DNA of 8,488 nt from Acidobacteriota bacterium (GTDB lineage Bacteria; Acidobacteriota; UBA4820; DSQY01): positions 1 through 8,488 of the forward strand of contig JAEMPZ010000129.1 in assembly GCA_022759065.1 (NCBI GenBank). Reading direction: 5' to 3'. The notes under the pieces are model-generated. The model was not told the DNA's origin, searched no databases, and saw only the letters and a list, made by a program, of their open reading frames with translations. Of the stretch, positions 1 through 5,739 are shown piece by piece. Within the stretch, counting starts at the first letter, position 1. Each line of letters starts with the position of its first letter. A program made the position numbers and the translations under genes.

Positions 1-915
1 GACGTCTATCTGGTCCGCTCTGAGCACCGGCGTTGATGAGCCGCCAGGTATCACTGCCTTGAGCGGCCTTCCGCCCAGGATGCCGCCGGCGTGCTCGTAG
101 ATCAACTCGCGAAGGGTCACGCTTGACGGAAGCTCGTAGACGCCCGGCCTGTTGACGTGGCCTGAGATGCCGTAAAGGCGAGGCCCTGGGAGGCTTGGCG
201 TTCCTATGGCCTTGAACCACTCCGCGCCGTTTCTTATGATGTGCGGCACGTTGGAGTAGGTCTCAACGTTGTTAATGTTTGACGGAACGCCATAGACTCC
301 GTAGCCGGCTGGGAATGGTGGCTTGAGCCTCGGCTGGCCGCGCTTCCCTTCAAGCGATTCCATCAGCGCCGTCTCTTCACCGCAGATATAGGCGCCGGCG
401 CCACGGCAAACCCACACGTCGAAATCGAAGCCGGAGCCCAAAATGTTCTTGCCGAGAAAACCCCTGGAATAAGCCTGATCCACCGCGCGCTGAAAAATCC
501 TGGCGCCTTGCGGCATTTCGCCGCGGATGTAGAAGAAGCAGCCCGCCGCCTGCGTGGCCCAGCCGGCGATGATTATCCCCTCAAGGATCTGATGAGGGTC
601 GTTTTCGATGAGCAGCCGGTCCTTGAAGGTTCCGGGCTCGCTCTCGTCGGCGTTGCAGACAAGATATTTCAGCGGCTCGGCCTTGTCGCCCTCTCTTTTC
701 TTCGGCAGGAACGACCACTTCAGGCCCGCGGGGAAGCCGGCGCCACCGCGCCCCTTGAGATTGCTGGCCTTGACCTCGCCAAGAACCTGCTCCGGGCTCA
801 TCTTGTGCAGCGCCGTCATCAACGGCTCGTAACCGCCGGCGTGCATGTAAGAGTCTATCGCCGTGGAATTTGGCACCCCCACGGCGCGCGTCAGGATGTT
901 GAGCGTCTCGGCCAT
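1..915 (-). CDS. nuoF: NADH-quinone oxidoreductase subunit F (partial, C-terminus beyond window)
   Basis: This is the NADH-oxidising, FMN-binding subunit of the complex I peripheral arm. It takes hydride from NADH and passes electrons to the iron-sulfur chain. Reading leftward from ATG at 913-915, the frame stays open for 305 codons to the window edge, against roughly 420-440 residues for the family. Visible motifs are the glycine-rich GRGGAGFPAGLKW (about residues 55-67), CNADESEPGTFKDR (87-100), which lines the FMN/NADH site, and RGAGAYICGEETAL (171-184). The C-terminal cysteines that bind the N3 4Fe-4S cluster lie in the missing part. The start follows the nuoE stop by 3 nt, with a GGAG Shine-Dalgarno inside the end of nuoE and a 6-nt spacer, so translation is probably coupled. 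Truncation is due to the window edge and is not a sign of decay. Identification is firm. Confidence 0.97.
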   Translation of the reverse strand, partial: MAETLNILTRAVGVPNSTAIDSYMHAGGYEPLMTALHKMSPEQVLGEVKASNLKGRGGAGFPAGLKWSFLPKKREGDKAEPLKYLVCNADESEPGTFKDRLLIENDPHQILEGIIIAGWATQAAGCFFYIRGEMPQGARIFQRAVDQAYSRGFLGKNILGSGFDFDVWVCRGAGAYICGEETALMESLEGKRGQPRLKPPFPAGYGVYGVPSNINNVETYSNVPHIIRNGAEWFKAIGTPSLPGPRLYGISGHVNRPGVYELPSSVTLRELIYEHAGGILGGRPLKAVIPGGSSTPVLRADQIDV

Positions 916-918
916 GGG

Positions 919-1407
919 CTACTCCAGCTCCTTGAGGATTTCGTCCGCCCTCTCCGGCGAGACGTTCTTGTAAAGCTCGTCGTTGACCATCAGCGCCGGG
1001 CCGCCGTCGCAACAGGCAAGGCACTCGACGGTGACCAGAGTGAAGCGCCCGTCCTTCGTGGTCTGCCCGGGCTTGAGGCCGAGCTTGCGCTCCATGTGTT
1101 CAAGAAGCACCTCGGAGCCCGCAAGCATGCACGGAAGCGTCTTGCAAACCTGCAACAGGTACTTCCCGAGCGGCTTTTCGCTGTACATCTCGTAAAAGGT
1201 GACGACGCCGCGTACGTGCGCCGGGGCCAGTCCCAGCCTCTCCGCGATAAAGGCCTGGCACTCGGCCGGTATGTGGCGGAGCTCGTCCTGGCATAGGTGA
1301 AGGCAGGCTAGAAGAGCCGTGCGCGGCTCCGGGTACTTTGCCTTGAGCGCGTCAATCTTCGCGGCGAACTCTTTGTCGGCAAGAAGCTTGGAAGCAAGAA
1401 CGCTCAT
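919..1407 (-). CDS. nuoE: NADH-quinone oxidoreductase subunit E (24 kDa, 2Fe-2S)
   Basis: This thioredoxin-like subunit carries the off-path 2Fe-2S cluster N1a and partners NuoF in the NADH dehydrogenase module. The protein has 162 residues, normal for the family. It has an N-terminal helical part (about 1-75, with the family-like VRGVVTFYEMY at 65-75) and a ferredoxin-like C-terminal domain. The four expected ligands are C88 and C93 (VCKTLPC) and C129 and C133 (ECLACC). An additional cysteine, C132, sits directly before the last ligand. The ATG overlaps the nuoD stop as ATGA, and a GAGGTGG ribosome binding site lies just upstream inside nuoD. This start fits the usual N-terminus. Identification is firm. 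Confidence 0.97.
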   Translation of the reverse strand: MSVLASKLLADKEFAAKIDALKAKYPEPRTALLACLHLCQDELRHIPAECQAFIAERLGLAPAHVRGVVTFYEMYSEKPLGKYLLQVCKTLPCMLAGSEVLLEHMERKLGLKPGQTTKDGRFTLVTVECLACCDGGPALMVNDELYKNVSPERADEILKELE

Positions 1408-2669
1408 CGGTCCACCTCGCCCAACACCGGATCCAGAGAGGCCACGGTCGCGATGACGTCGGCTATCATCTGCCCCTTGACCATGATCGGCAACCCTTGA
1501 AGGCTGACAAACGACGGGCTTCTGAAGTGGCAGCGGTGGGCCACGTTGGTGCCTGAACCGACGAGGTAGAAACCAAGCTCTCCCTTGGGCGCCTCGATCG
1601 CGAAGTATATCTCCTTGCCGAGCGGGGTCTTCGGCCCTTCGGTGGCCACGATGAACTGATGTATCAGCTCTTCCATCTTCGTAAGCACCCTCTCTTTGGG
1701 TGGAAGGAAGATTTTGCGGGACTGCTCGTCTTGGGGGAATAGCGGCAGCGACGGGTCGTATTCTTTGAGCGCCTGCTCTATGATTTTCACGCTTTGCCTG
1801 ATCTCTTCCATCCGGACGAGATAACGGTCGTAACAGTCTCCGTGCTCGCCCACTGGGATTTCAAAGTCGTAGTGGTCGTAACCGAAGTAGGGGTAGGCCT
1901 TTCTGATGTCCCACTCGACGCCGCTGGCCCTGAGATTGGGCCCTGAAAGGCCGAGGTCAATGGCGTCATCAGCGCTTATTGGGCCTACGTCCTGGTTGCG
2001 TTCTATCCAGATGCGGTTCCGCGAAAGCAGGTTCTCGCACTCTTTGATGGCTTTGGGCGTCTCGCGCACGACGCGAAGGATCTCCTCTGCGAGGCCCGGC
2101 TCCCAGTCTCGCGCCAATCCCCCGATGCGCCCGTACGAAACGGTGAAGCGCGCTCCGGTCATCTTCTCGAAGAGGTCGTAGTACTTCTCGCGCTCGGTGA
2201 AGGCGTAGAAGTAGACGGTCGCCGCGCCGATGTCAAGCGCCGTCGTCGCGAGCCATAGAATGTGGCTGGAAATGCGGGCCATTTCGCAGCAGACGACCCT
2301 CATGACGCGGCACTTCTCGGTGACCTGGAACTGGATCAGCTTCTCAACGGCCCCCGCAAGCCCGATGTTGTTGCTGATTGGCGAGAGGTAATCCATCCTG
2401 TCGGTGTACGGAATGGCCTGGTGGAGCGTCAGCGTCTCGGCAATTTTCTCGATGCCCCTGTGAAGGTAGCCCACCTGCGGCTGGGCGCTCACGACCACTT
2501 CGCCGTCGAGCGTGAGGACCAGGCGCAAAACCCCGTGGGTGGCCGGATGCTGCGGCCCCATGTTGACGGTGACCAGTTCCGTATTAAGGTCAAGGCGCTC
2601 TACGTCGGCCCGGTTCACATCTCCCGCGCCATCTTTCGGCAAAAGCTGTTGATCATCGTGAATGGTCAT
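1404..2669 (-). CDS. nuoD: NADH-quinone oxidoreductase subunit D (49 kDa)
   Basis: This connecting-arm subunit forms the quinone-reduction pocket with NuoB. It descends from the [NiFe]-hydrogenase large subunit but lacks the metal site. Its 421 residues are a full-length stand-alone NuoD, not the NuoCD fusion of enterobacteria. Visible motifs are NMGPQHPATHGVLRL (about 36-50), GYLHRGIEK (67-75), YTDRMDYLSPISN (88-100) and the conserved C-terminal DPVLGEVDR ending at residue 421. H45 and Y94 align with the quinone-headgroup residues His38 and Tyr87 described in Thermus Nqo4; I made that alignment by eye from memory. The gene overlaps nuoC and nuoE by 4 bp (ATGA) at each end. Its own Shine-Dalgarno (GGAAGAGAAG) is weak, so re-initiation after nuoC is likely. 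Identification is firm. Confidence 0.98.
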   Translation of the reverse strand: MTIHDDQQLLPKDGAGDVNRADVERLDLNTELVTVNMGPQHPATHGVLRLVLTLDGEVVVSAQPQVGYLHRGIEKIAETLTLHQAIPYTDRMDYLSPISNNIGLAGAVEKLIQFQVTEKCRVMRVVCCEMARISSHILWLATTALDIGAATVYFYAFTEREKYYDLFEKMTGARFTVSYGRIGGLARDWEPGLAEEILRVVRETPKAIKECENLLSRNRIWIERNQDVGPISADDAIDLGLSGPNLRASGVEWDIRKAYPYFGYDHYDFEIPVGEHGDCYDRYLVRMEEIRQSVKIIEQALKEYDPSLPLFPQDEQSRKIFLPPKERVLTKMEELIHQFIVATEGPKTPLGKEIYFAIEAPKGELGFYLVGSGTNVAHRCHFRSPSFVSLQGLPIMVKGQMIADVIATVASLDPVLGEVDR

Positions 2670-3148
2670 GGCTTCTCTTCCGGTGGAAGGTAGTTACGCC
2701 ACTCGTCGTCGCCTTCCATCGGGTACTCCTTGCGCAACGGGTAGCCTTCGAAGTCTTCGGGAAGCAAAATGCGGCTCAAGTTGGGGTGGCCACCAAACCG
2801 CACCCCCATAAGGTCATAGACTTCCCGCTCAAGCCAGTCGGCCGTCCGCCAGATGTCCGAAACGGTCTCAATGACTGGATTTTCAACCGGAAGCGGCGCG
2901 CGCACGCGCAGCTGCTCGCCCGTCTTAAGGCTGCGGGGCAGATATACGACGTCAATGCGCCCCTCATCGGGCCAGTGGGCGCTTGAAATGTCGGCCAGAT
3001 AATTGAAGCCGGCGCTCTCCTTGAGAAAGCGGAGCACGGCCTTCGCCTGGCCCGGCTCGACCACGAGCGTGGTTTCGCCGGCGTATTCGGCCACCTCTTT
3101 CACGGCGGCGGGAAATTTCCTGGCGATTTCCTGAATCACTTCTGACAT
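2666..3148 (-). CDS. nuoC: NADH-quinone oxidoreductase subunit C (30 kDa)
   Basis: This peripheral-arm subunit packs against NuoD and helps join the NADH module to the membrane arm; it binds no cofactor. The protein has 160 residues, typical of a separate NuoC. The family signature covers residues 107-143: ERE (107-109), YDLMG (111-115), then F-x-x-HP-x-L-x-RI (118-127), and P-x-D-x-x-GYPLRK ending at residue 140. The acidic tail ends in EEKP. The ATG at 3146-3148 follows the nuoB stop by 28 nt and has only a weak G-rich ribosome binding site (GGGGGA). The 3' end overlaps the nuoD start as ATGA, so the two are expected to be made in equal amounts, as their 1:1 contact requires. Identification is firm. 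Confidence 0.96.
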   Translation of the reverse strand: MSEVIQEIARKFPAAVKEVAEYAGETTLVVEPGQAKAVLRFLKESAGFNYLADISSAHWPDEGRIDVVYLPRSLKTGEQLRVRAPLPVENPVIETVSDIWRTADWLEREVYDLMGVRFGGHPNLSRILLPEDFEGYPLRKEYPMEGDDEWRNYLPPEEKP

Positions 3149-3176
3149 GAATCCCCCGCGTCAGCCATGCGTGGCG

Positions 3177-3839
3177 TCATCCGCCGAAATATCCCTTGCG
3201 CCACGTGGGCTTGCCAGACTCCTCTGGATTACCCTCGTCGAGCACCTTTGGCCCCGATTCCAAAACAGGCAGGGCGCCATACTTGGGATCGCGTCCCCTG
3301 TAGTGGCCGTGCAACCGCCTCTTGCCCGGCTCCCAGCGCTCTTTCATGACGAGGTCCTGGACTTTCATCACCGCGTAAATCAGCGCCTCGGGCCTGGGCG
3401 GGCAGCCCGGGACGTAGACGTCAACCGGAATGATGTGGTCTATGCCCTGAACGACGCTGTAGGCGTTGAACATCCCGCCGGTCGTCGTGCATACGCCCAT
3501 CGCGATGACCCACTTGGGCTCGGGCATCTGATCGTAAATGCGCTTGGCCGCGTAGGCCATCTTCTTGGTGAGAGTTCCCGCGACGATCATCAGGTCGCAC
3601 TGGCGGGGGGTGAAGCGCATAGCTTCGGCGCCGAACCGCGCCAGGTCATAACGGCTCGCCACCATCGCCATCATTTCGATCGCGCAGCACGAAAGGCCGA
3701 ACGGCATCGGCCAGAGGCTGTTTTTGCGGGCCATGTCAATGAACTTCGACACCGTGCCCATGACCACGCCGCTCTTGATCAGGTCCAAGTCTTCGCGCGT
3801 CTTTTTATCAAGGTCTAGAGACACCGCGTCTGAACCCAT
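3177..3839 (-). CDS. nuoB: NADH-quinone oxidoreductase subunit B (20 kDa, cluster N2)
   Basis: NuoB carries 4Fe-4S cluster N2, the last electron carrier before quinone, and forms the quinone site with NuoD. From the ATG at 3837-3839 it has 220 residues. Cluster ligands are the tandem C51-C52 ([10 protein letters not shown]), C117 (MGVCTTTGG) and C146 (VPGCPPRPE). SVVQGID (128-134) is also typical. The basic C-terminal extension after about residue 170 varies between families. I chose this ATG because GGGAG lies 5 nt upstream and the protein then begins like other NuoB proteins. The frame stays open to a TTG at 3879-3881, which would add 14 Arg/Ala-rich residues; that is less likely. The gene lies 54 nt after the nuoA stop. 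Identification is firm, the start fairly sure. Confidence 0.97.
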   Translation of the reverse strand: MGSDAVSLDLDKKTREDLDLIKSGVVMGTVSKFIDMARKNSLWPMPFGLSCCAIEMMAMVASRYDLARFGAEAMRFTPRQCDLMIVAGTLTKKMAYAAKRIYDQMPEPKWVIAMGVCTTTGGMFNAYSVVQGIDHIIPVDVYVPGCPPRPEALIYAVMKVQDLVMKERWEPGKRRLHGHYRGRDPKYGALPVLESGPKVLDEGNPEESGKPTWRKGYFGG

Positions 3840-3844
3840 TTCAA

Positions 3845-3849
3845 CTCCC
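3845..3849 (-). promoter_or_regulatory. nuoB ribosome binding site
   Basis: On the minus strand this reads GGGAG, 5 nt before the ATG at 3837-3839. It supports that ATG over the upstream in-frame TTG at 3879-3881, which shortens NuoB by 14 residues. Confidence 0.7.
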
Positions 3850-3871
3850 GCTCGCGCTCGGCGTTCGCTCG
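3849..3871. repeat. Three CGCTCG hexamers in the nuoA-nuoB gap
   Basis: The 54-nt gap between nuoA and nuoB contains CGCTCG at 3849-3854, 3855-3860 and 3866-3871 (CGAGCG on the transcribed strand). They lie just upstream of the nuoB ribosome binding site. They do not form an inverted repeat. They may be only GC-rich low-complexity sequence. Confidence 0.5.
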
Positions 3872-3893
3872 CCCAACGCAACTAAAACAGGGG

Positions 3894-4268
3894 TTACTGC
3901 CACTTTAGCGCCTCTTTTCGCACGATATAAAGATACCCGACGACAAGAATTGCCACGAAAAGCAGCATCTCGCCGTAGACGAAAAAGCGCCAGGGCGCCA
4001 GTGCGGCGTGCTCCCTGAAAACCGCCGCCACTGGATAAAGGAAAAGCGTTTCAACGTCAAAAAGAAGAAAGAGAAGCGCGACGAGGTAGTACCTGACGGA
4101 AAGCCTTTTGAAGGGCTCGTCCATGGGGTCAAGGCCGCACTCGTAAGGCCTGAGGTCGGTTTTTGATTTCGACACGCGCCCCAAAAGCCAGGAGGCTGCC
4201 ATGAGCCCCACTCCAAAGGCGGCCGCTACGACGGCCATGAGAAGGATTGGCAGATAGGTTTCAACCAT
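3894..4268 (-). CDS. nuoA: NADH-quinone oxidoreductase subunit A (ND3-like)
   Basis: NuoA is a small membrane subunit at the junction of the two arms of complex I, near the quinone entry site. The 124-residue protein has three predicted transmembrane helices (about 5-29, 58-83 and 95-116). The conserved loop between helices 1 and 2 contains RPYECGLDP (40-48); its C44 corresponds to the cysteine of mitochondrial ND3 that changes exposure between active and deactive states. Helix 2 carries the signature YLVALLFLLFDVE (61-73), with acidic D71 and E73. The ATG at 4266-4268 has a GGAGG 5 nt upstream. It is the first gene of the operon, downstream of a good promoter candidate. Identification is firm. 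Confidence 0.97.
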   Translation of the reverse strand: MVETYLPILLMAVVAAAFGVGLMAASWLLGRVSKSKTDLRPYECGLDPMDEPFKRLSVRYYLVALLFLLFDVETLFLYPVAAVFREHAALAPWRFFVYGEMLLFVAILVVGYLYIVRKEALKWQ

Positions 4269-4273
4269 TTACG

Positions 4274-4278
4274 CCTCC
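4274..4278 (-). promoter_or_regulatory. nuoA ribosome binding site
   Basis: GGAGG on the minus strand, 5 nt before the nuoA ATG. It forms half of the 10-bp palindrome CCTCCGGAGG (4274-4283). On the RNA, CUCC slightly upstream could pair with GGAG in a 4-bp stem, which is weak. Confidence 0.75.
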
Positions 4279-4292
4279 GGAGGAGCCACGAT

Positions 4293-4313
4293 CGCGGAAT
4301 CATTCCCCCCGCG
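4293..4313. promoter_or_regulatory. Dyad in the nuoA leader, possible operator
   Basis: Nested symmetry lies between the predicted nuo transcription start and the nuoA ribosome binding site. GGAAT-C-ATTCC (4296-4306) is a perfect 11-bp dyad, and CGCGG (4293-4297) with CCGCG (4309-4313) forms an outer pair. The inner dyad has a 1-nt loop and cannot fold as an RNA hairpin, so a protein-binding site is more plausible. No known regulator consensus was recognised, and chance in GC-rich sequence is possible. Confidence 0.35.
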
Positions 4314-4320
4314 AAACCTA

Positions 4321-4356
4321 AGCGGAAAAGCTATCACACCATAAAAAGCTTGTCAA
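4321..4356 (-). promoter_or_regulatory. Predicted sigma-70 promoter of the nuo operon
   Basis: The minus strand carries a perfect -35 TTGACA (4351-4356), a 17-bp spacer and a -10 TAGCTT (4328-4333) preceded by TGA, an extended -10. The predicted start is near 4321, giving a leader of about 53 nt to nuoA. The -35 box begins 5 bp after the pepT stop codon. AAAAGCT occurs twice, 18 bp apart, at 4326-4332 and 4344-4350, around this promoter. The -10 itself matches only 3 of 6 consensus bases; the -35 and extended element carry the call. Confidence 0.6.
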
Positions 4357-4361
4357 CGTGG

Positions 4362-5645
4362 TTACGCCCTCTCTTTTCCCCAGAGGTGCGCCAGGTGGAG
4401 AAGCGTTTCGCAGGACTTGGCCATCCACTCGAGGCTGACACACTCCTTGAAACCGTGATAGTTGACCGCGCCGGTGAAGATGTTTGGCGTCGGCAAGCCT
4501 TTGAATGAAAGAGCGGAACCGTCGGTGCCTCCGCGGATGTAGCCCTCGACGGCTTCGATTCCCGCCAATCTGACCGCGTCTTTTGCCAGATTCACCACTC
4601 TCGGGTGCTTGTCCAGGACCACCTTCATGTTGCGGTAGCTCTCCTTAATGTCAACCTCGAAGGTGACGCCCGGCCAGTCGCGCTGGGCAGCCTCCGCCGC
4701 CTTGCGCACGTAATCACCCATTGCTTTAAGCTCGGGTTCCGAAAACGCGCGAAGGATGAACTTGACGACGACCTTGCCCGTTTCTCCAGAGATGGCAAGA
4801 GGGTGCAGGTAGGGCTCGCGCTTCTCGGTGGCTTCCGGAAGCCGTTCACTCGGAAGCCTGCCGATGAAATCGGCCGCGGCCCTGACGGCGTTCTTCATTT
4901 TCCCTTTGGCGAGCCCAGGATGGATGTCGTAGCCGGTCACCGTTACGGTCGCAGAATCACCCGAGAAGGTCTCGACTTCAATCTCTCCCAAGAGCGAACC
5001 GTCTACGGTGTAGGCGCAAACGGCGCCGAACTTCGGAACGTCGAAATACTTGCTGCCGATGCCGATTTCCTCGTCGGGAGTGAAAGCAACCCTGATCTTG
5101 CCGTGGGGAACCTCTGGATGACGGATAAGCCAGTCAACGCAAGTCATGATTTCTGCGACGCCCGCCTTGTCGTCGGCGCCGAGAAGCGTGGTGCCATCGG
5201 CGGTGATGACGGTGTGGCCGATCCACTCCTTCAATTGAGGGGTATCATCCACCGTTATTACCTGCCGCGGGTCGCCTGGAAGGACTATCTCCTTTCCGTC
5301 GTAGTTTCGCAGAACCTGCGGCTTCACGTTCTCGCCCGGGGTGCTGGGATAGGTGTCCACGTGGGCGATCAGGCCTATGGTGGGCGCGCCCTCGACCGTG
5401 GCCGGCAAAGTGGCGTAAAGGTAGCCGTATTTTTCGTCGAGCTCTACCTCCGAGAGCTTCATGTCGAGAAGCTCCTGCTTCAAGAGCCTTAAAAGATCCC
5501 ACTGCCACGGCGTCGAGGGGAAAGTCTCCGAATCCTCGCGCGACGAGGTATGGACCTTCGCGTAGCGCACGAAGCGCTGGAGAAGCTCCTCGTATTCAGA
5601 CGCGTTAAGAACAAATGCCGGCAGTTGCTTTTCTGGCTGAGCCAC
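4362..5645 (-). CDS. pepT: Peptidase T (zinc tripeptide aminopeptidase, M20B)
   Basis: This is a cytoplasmic dizinc aminopeptidase that removes the N-terminal residue from tripeptides. From the GTG start it has 427 residues, slightly longer than the roughly 410 usual. Metal and catalytic residues are H95 and D97 (AHVDTYP), bridging D158 (LLGADDKAG), catalytic E192 with E193 (FTPDEEIG), D215 (YTVDG) and H397 (NYHG). The PepT-typical IRGGTDGSALSF spans 370-381. A lid/dimerisation domain lies at about 225-330. I prefer the GTG at 5643-5645 because AGGGAGG lies 5 nt upstream. An in-frame TTG at 5694-5696 would add 17 residues but falls within the predicted promoter. The nuo operon follows 93 nt downstream on the same strand with no visible terminator. 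In Salmonella pepT is induced anaerobically by FNR; no FNR box is seen here. Identification is firm. Confidence 0.95.
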   Translation of the reverse strand: MAQPEKQLPAFVLNASEYEELLQRFVRYAKVHTSSREDSETFPSTPWQWDLLRLLKQELLDMKLSEVELDEKYGYLYATLPATVEGAPTIGLIAHVDTYPSTPGENVKPQVLRNYDGKEIVLPGDPRQVITVDDTPQLKEWIGHTVITADGTTLLGADDKAGVAEIMTCVDWLIRHPEVPHGKIRVAFTPDEEIGIGSKYFDVPKFGAVCAYTVDGSLLGEIEVETFSGDSATVTVTGYDIHPGLAKGKMKNAVRAAADFIGRLPSERLPEATEKREPYLHPLAISGETGKVVVKFILRAFSEPELKAMGDYVRKAAEAAQRDWPGVTFEVDIKESYRNMKVVLDKHPRVVNLAKDAVRLAGIEAVEGYIRGGTDGSALSFKGLPTPNIFTGAVNYHGFKECVSLEWMAKSCETLLHLAHLWGKERA

Positions 5646-5650
5646 TCTAG

Positions 5651-5657
5651 CCTCCCT
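5651..5657 (-). promoter_or_regulatory. pepT ribosome binding site supporting a GTG start
   Basis: AGGGAGG on the minus strand, 5 nt upstream of the GTG at 5643-5645. No ATG occurs in frame near here, so this site decides the start. Confidence 0.8.
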
Positions 5658-5660
5658 TTG

Positions 5661-5679
5661 TTCGCCTGGCAGCGGCGAA
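5661..5679 (-). other. Hairpin at the predicted 5' end of the pepT transcript
   Basis: On the minus strand TTCGCC and GGCGAA form a perfect 6-bp stem around a 7-nt loop. The predicted transcription start, near 5678, falls at the very beginning of the stem, and the ribosome binding site begins 3 nt after it. There is no following U-run, so it is not an intrinsic terminator. It could stabilise the 5' end of the mRNA or modulate initiation; this is inference. Confidence 0.45.
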
Positions 5680-5684
5680 GGGGG

Positions 5685-5713
5685 ACTATACCACAAATGA
5701 CGGATGAGGTAAA
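5685..5713 (-). promoter_or_regulatory. Predicted pepT promoter
   Basis: On the minus strand -35 TTTACC (5708-5713) and -10 TATAGT (5685-5690) are separated by 17 bp. TGG immediately before the -10 gives an extended element. The -10 matches 5 of 6 consensus bases and the -35 matches 4 of 6. The predicted leader is about 33 nt. This promoter overlaps the opposing rightward promoter. Confidence 0.6.
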
Positions 5714-5724
5714 AATGCTATGAT
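5697..5724 (+). promoter_or_regulatory. Predicted promoter of the lipoprotein-fumC pair
   Basis: On the plus strand -35 ATGACG (5697-5702) and -10 TATGAT (5719-5724) are 16 bp apart, with TGC before the -10 as an extended element. The -10 matches 5 of 6 consensus bases and the -35 matches 4 of 6. Transcription would begin near 5731, right at the ribosome binding site GGAGGAG, giving a leader of only about 9 nt. Confidence 0.55.
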
Positions 5725-5730
5725 TAGCAT
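5715..5730. promoter_or_regulatory. Perfect 6-4-6 inverted repeat over the -10 box, candidate operator
   Basis: ATGCTA-TGAT-TAGCAT is a perfect inverted repeat with 6-bp arms and a 4-bp centre. It covers the whole rightward -10 TATGAT and ends at the predicted start site. It also lies 1 bp upstream of the pepT -35. Such a position would suit a repressor of the lipoprotein-fumC promoter. It does not match the FNR, CRP or Fur consensus sites I know. Confidence 0.5.
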
Positions 5731-5739
5731 GGAGGAGCG

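Noticed and set aside
508..1296. Plus-strand open frame (262 codons) opposite nuoE and nuoF
   Set aside because: It crosses the nuoE/nuoF junction antisense to two certain genes. Its arginine- and leucine-rich translation resembles no protein.
3147..3818. Plus-strand open frame (223 codons) opposite nuoB
   Set aside because: It mirrors the nuoB codon pattern and has high His/Arg/Ala content without domains, so it is a shadow of nuoB.
1..4268. A hydrogenase or formate hydrogenlyase-type operon using Nuo-like subunits
   Set aside because: NuoD lacks the paired CxxC motifs of nickel-binding subunits and ends in the complex I DPVLGEVDR, while NuoE, NuoF and NuoA are canonical complex I subunits in standard order.
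4605..5492. Long plus-strand open frame (295 codons) opposite pepT
   Set aside because: It lies wholly antisense to a well-matched peptidase T, has no recognisable motif, and is typical of spurious antisense frames in GC-rich genes.
5646..5696. N-terminal extension of peptidase T from a TTG at 5694-5696
   Set aside because: The extra 17 residues are not family-like, no ribosome binding site precedes the TTG, and the TTG lies upstream of the predicted -10. The GTG at 5643-5645 has a strong site.
5715..5730. Palindrome as an FNR or CRP box
   Set aside because: FNR needs TTGAT-N4-ATCAA and CRP needs TGTGA-N6-TCACA. The arms ATGCTA/TAGCAT match neither.
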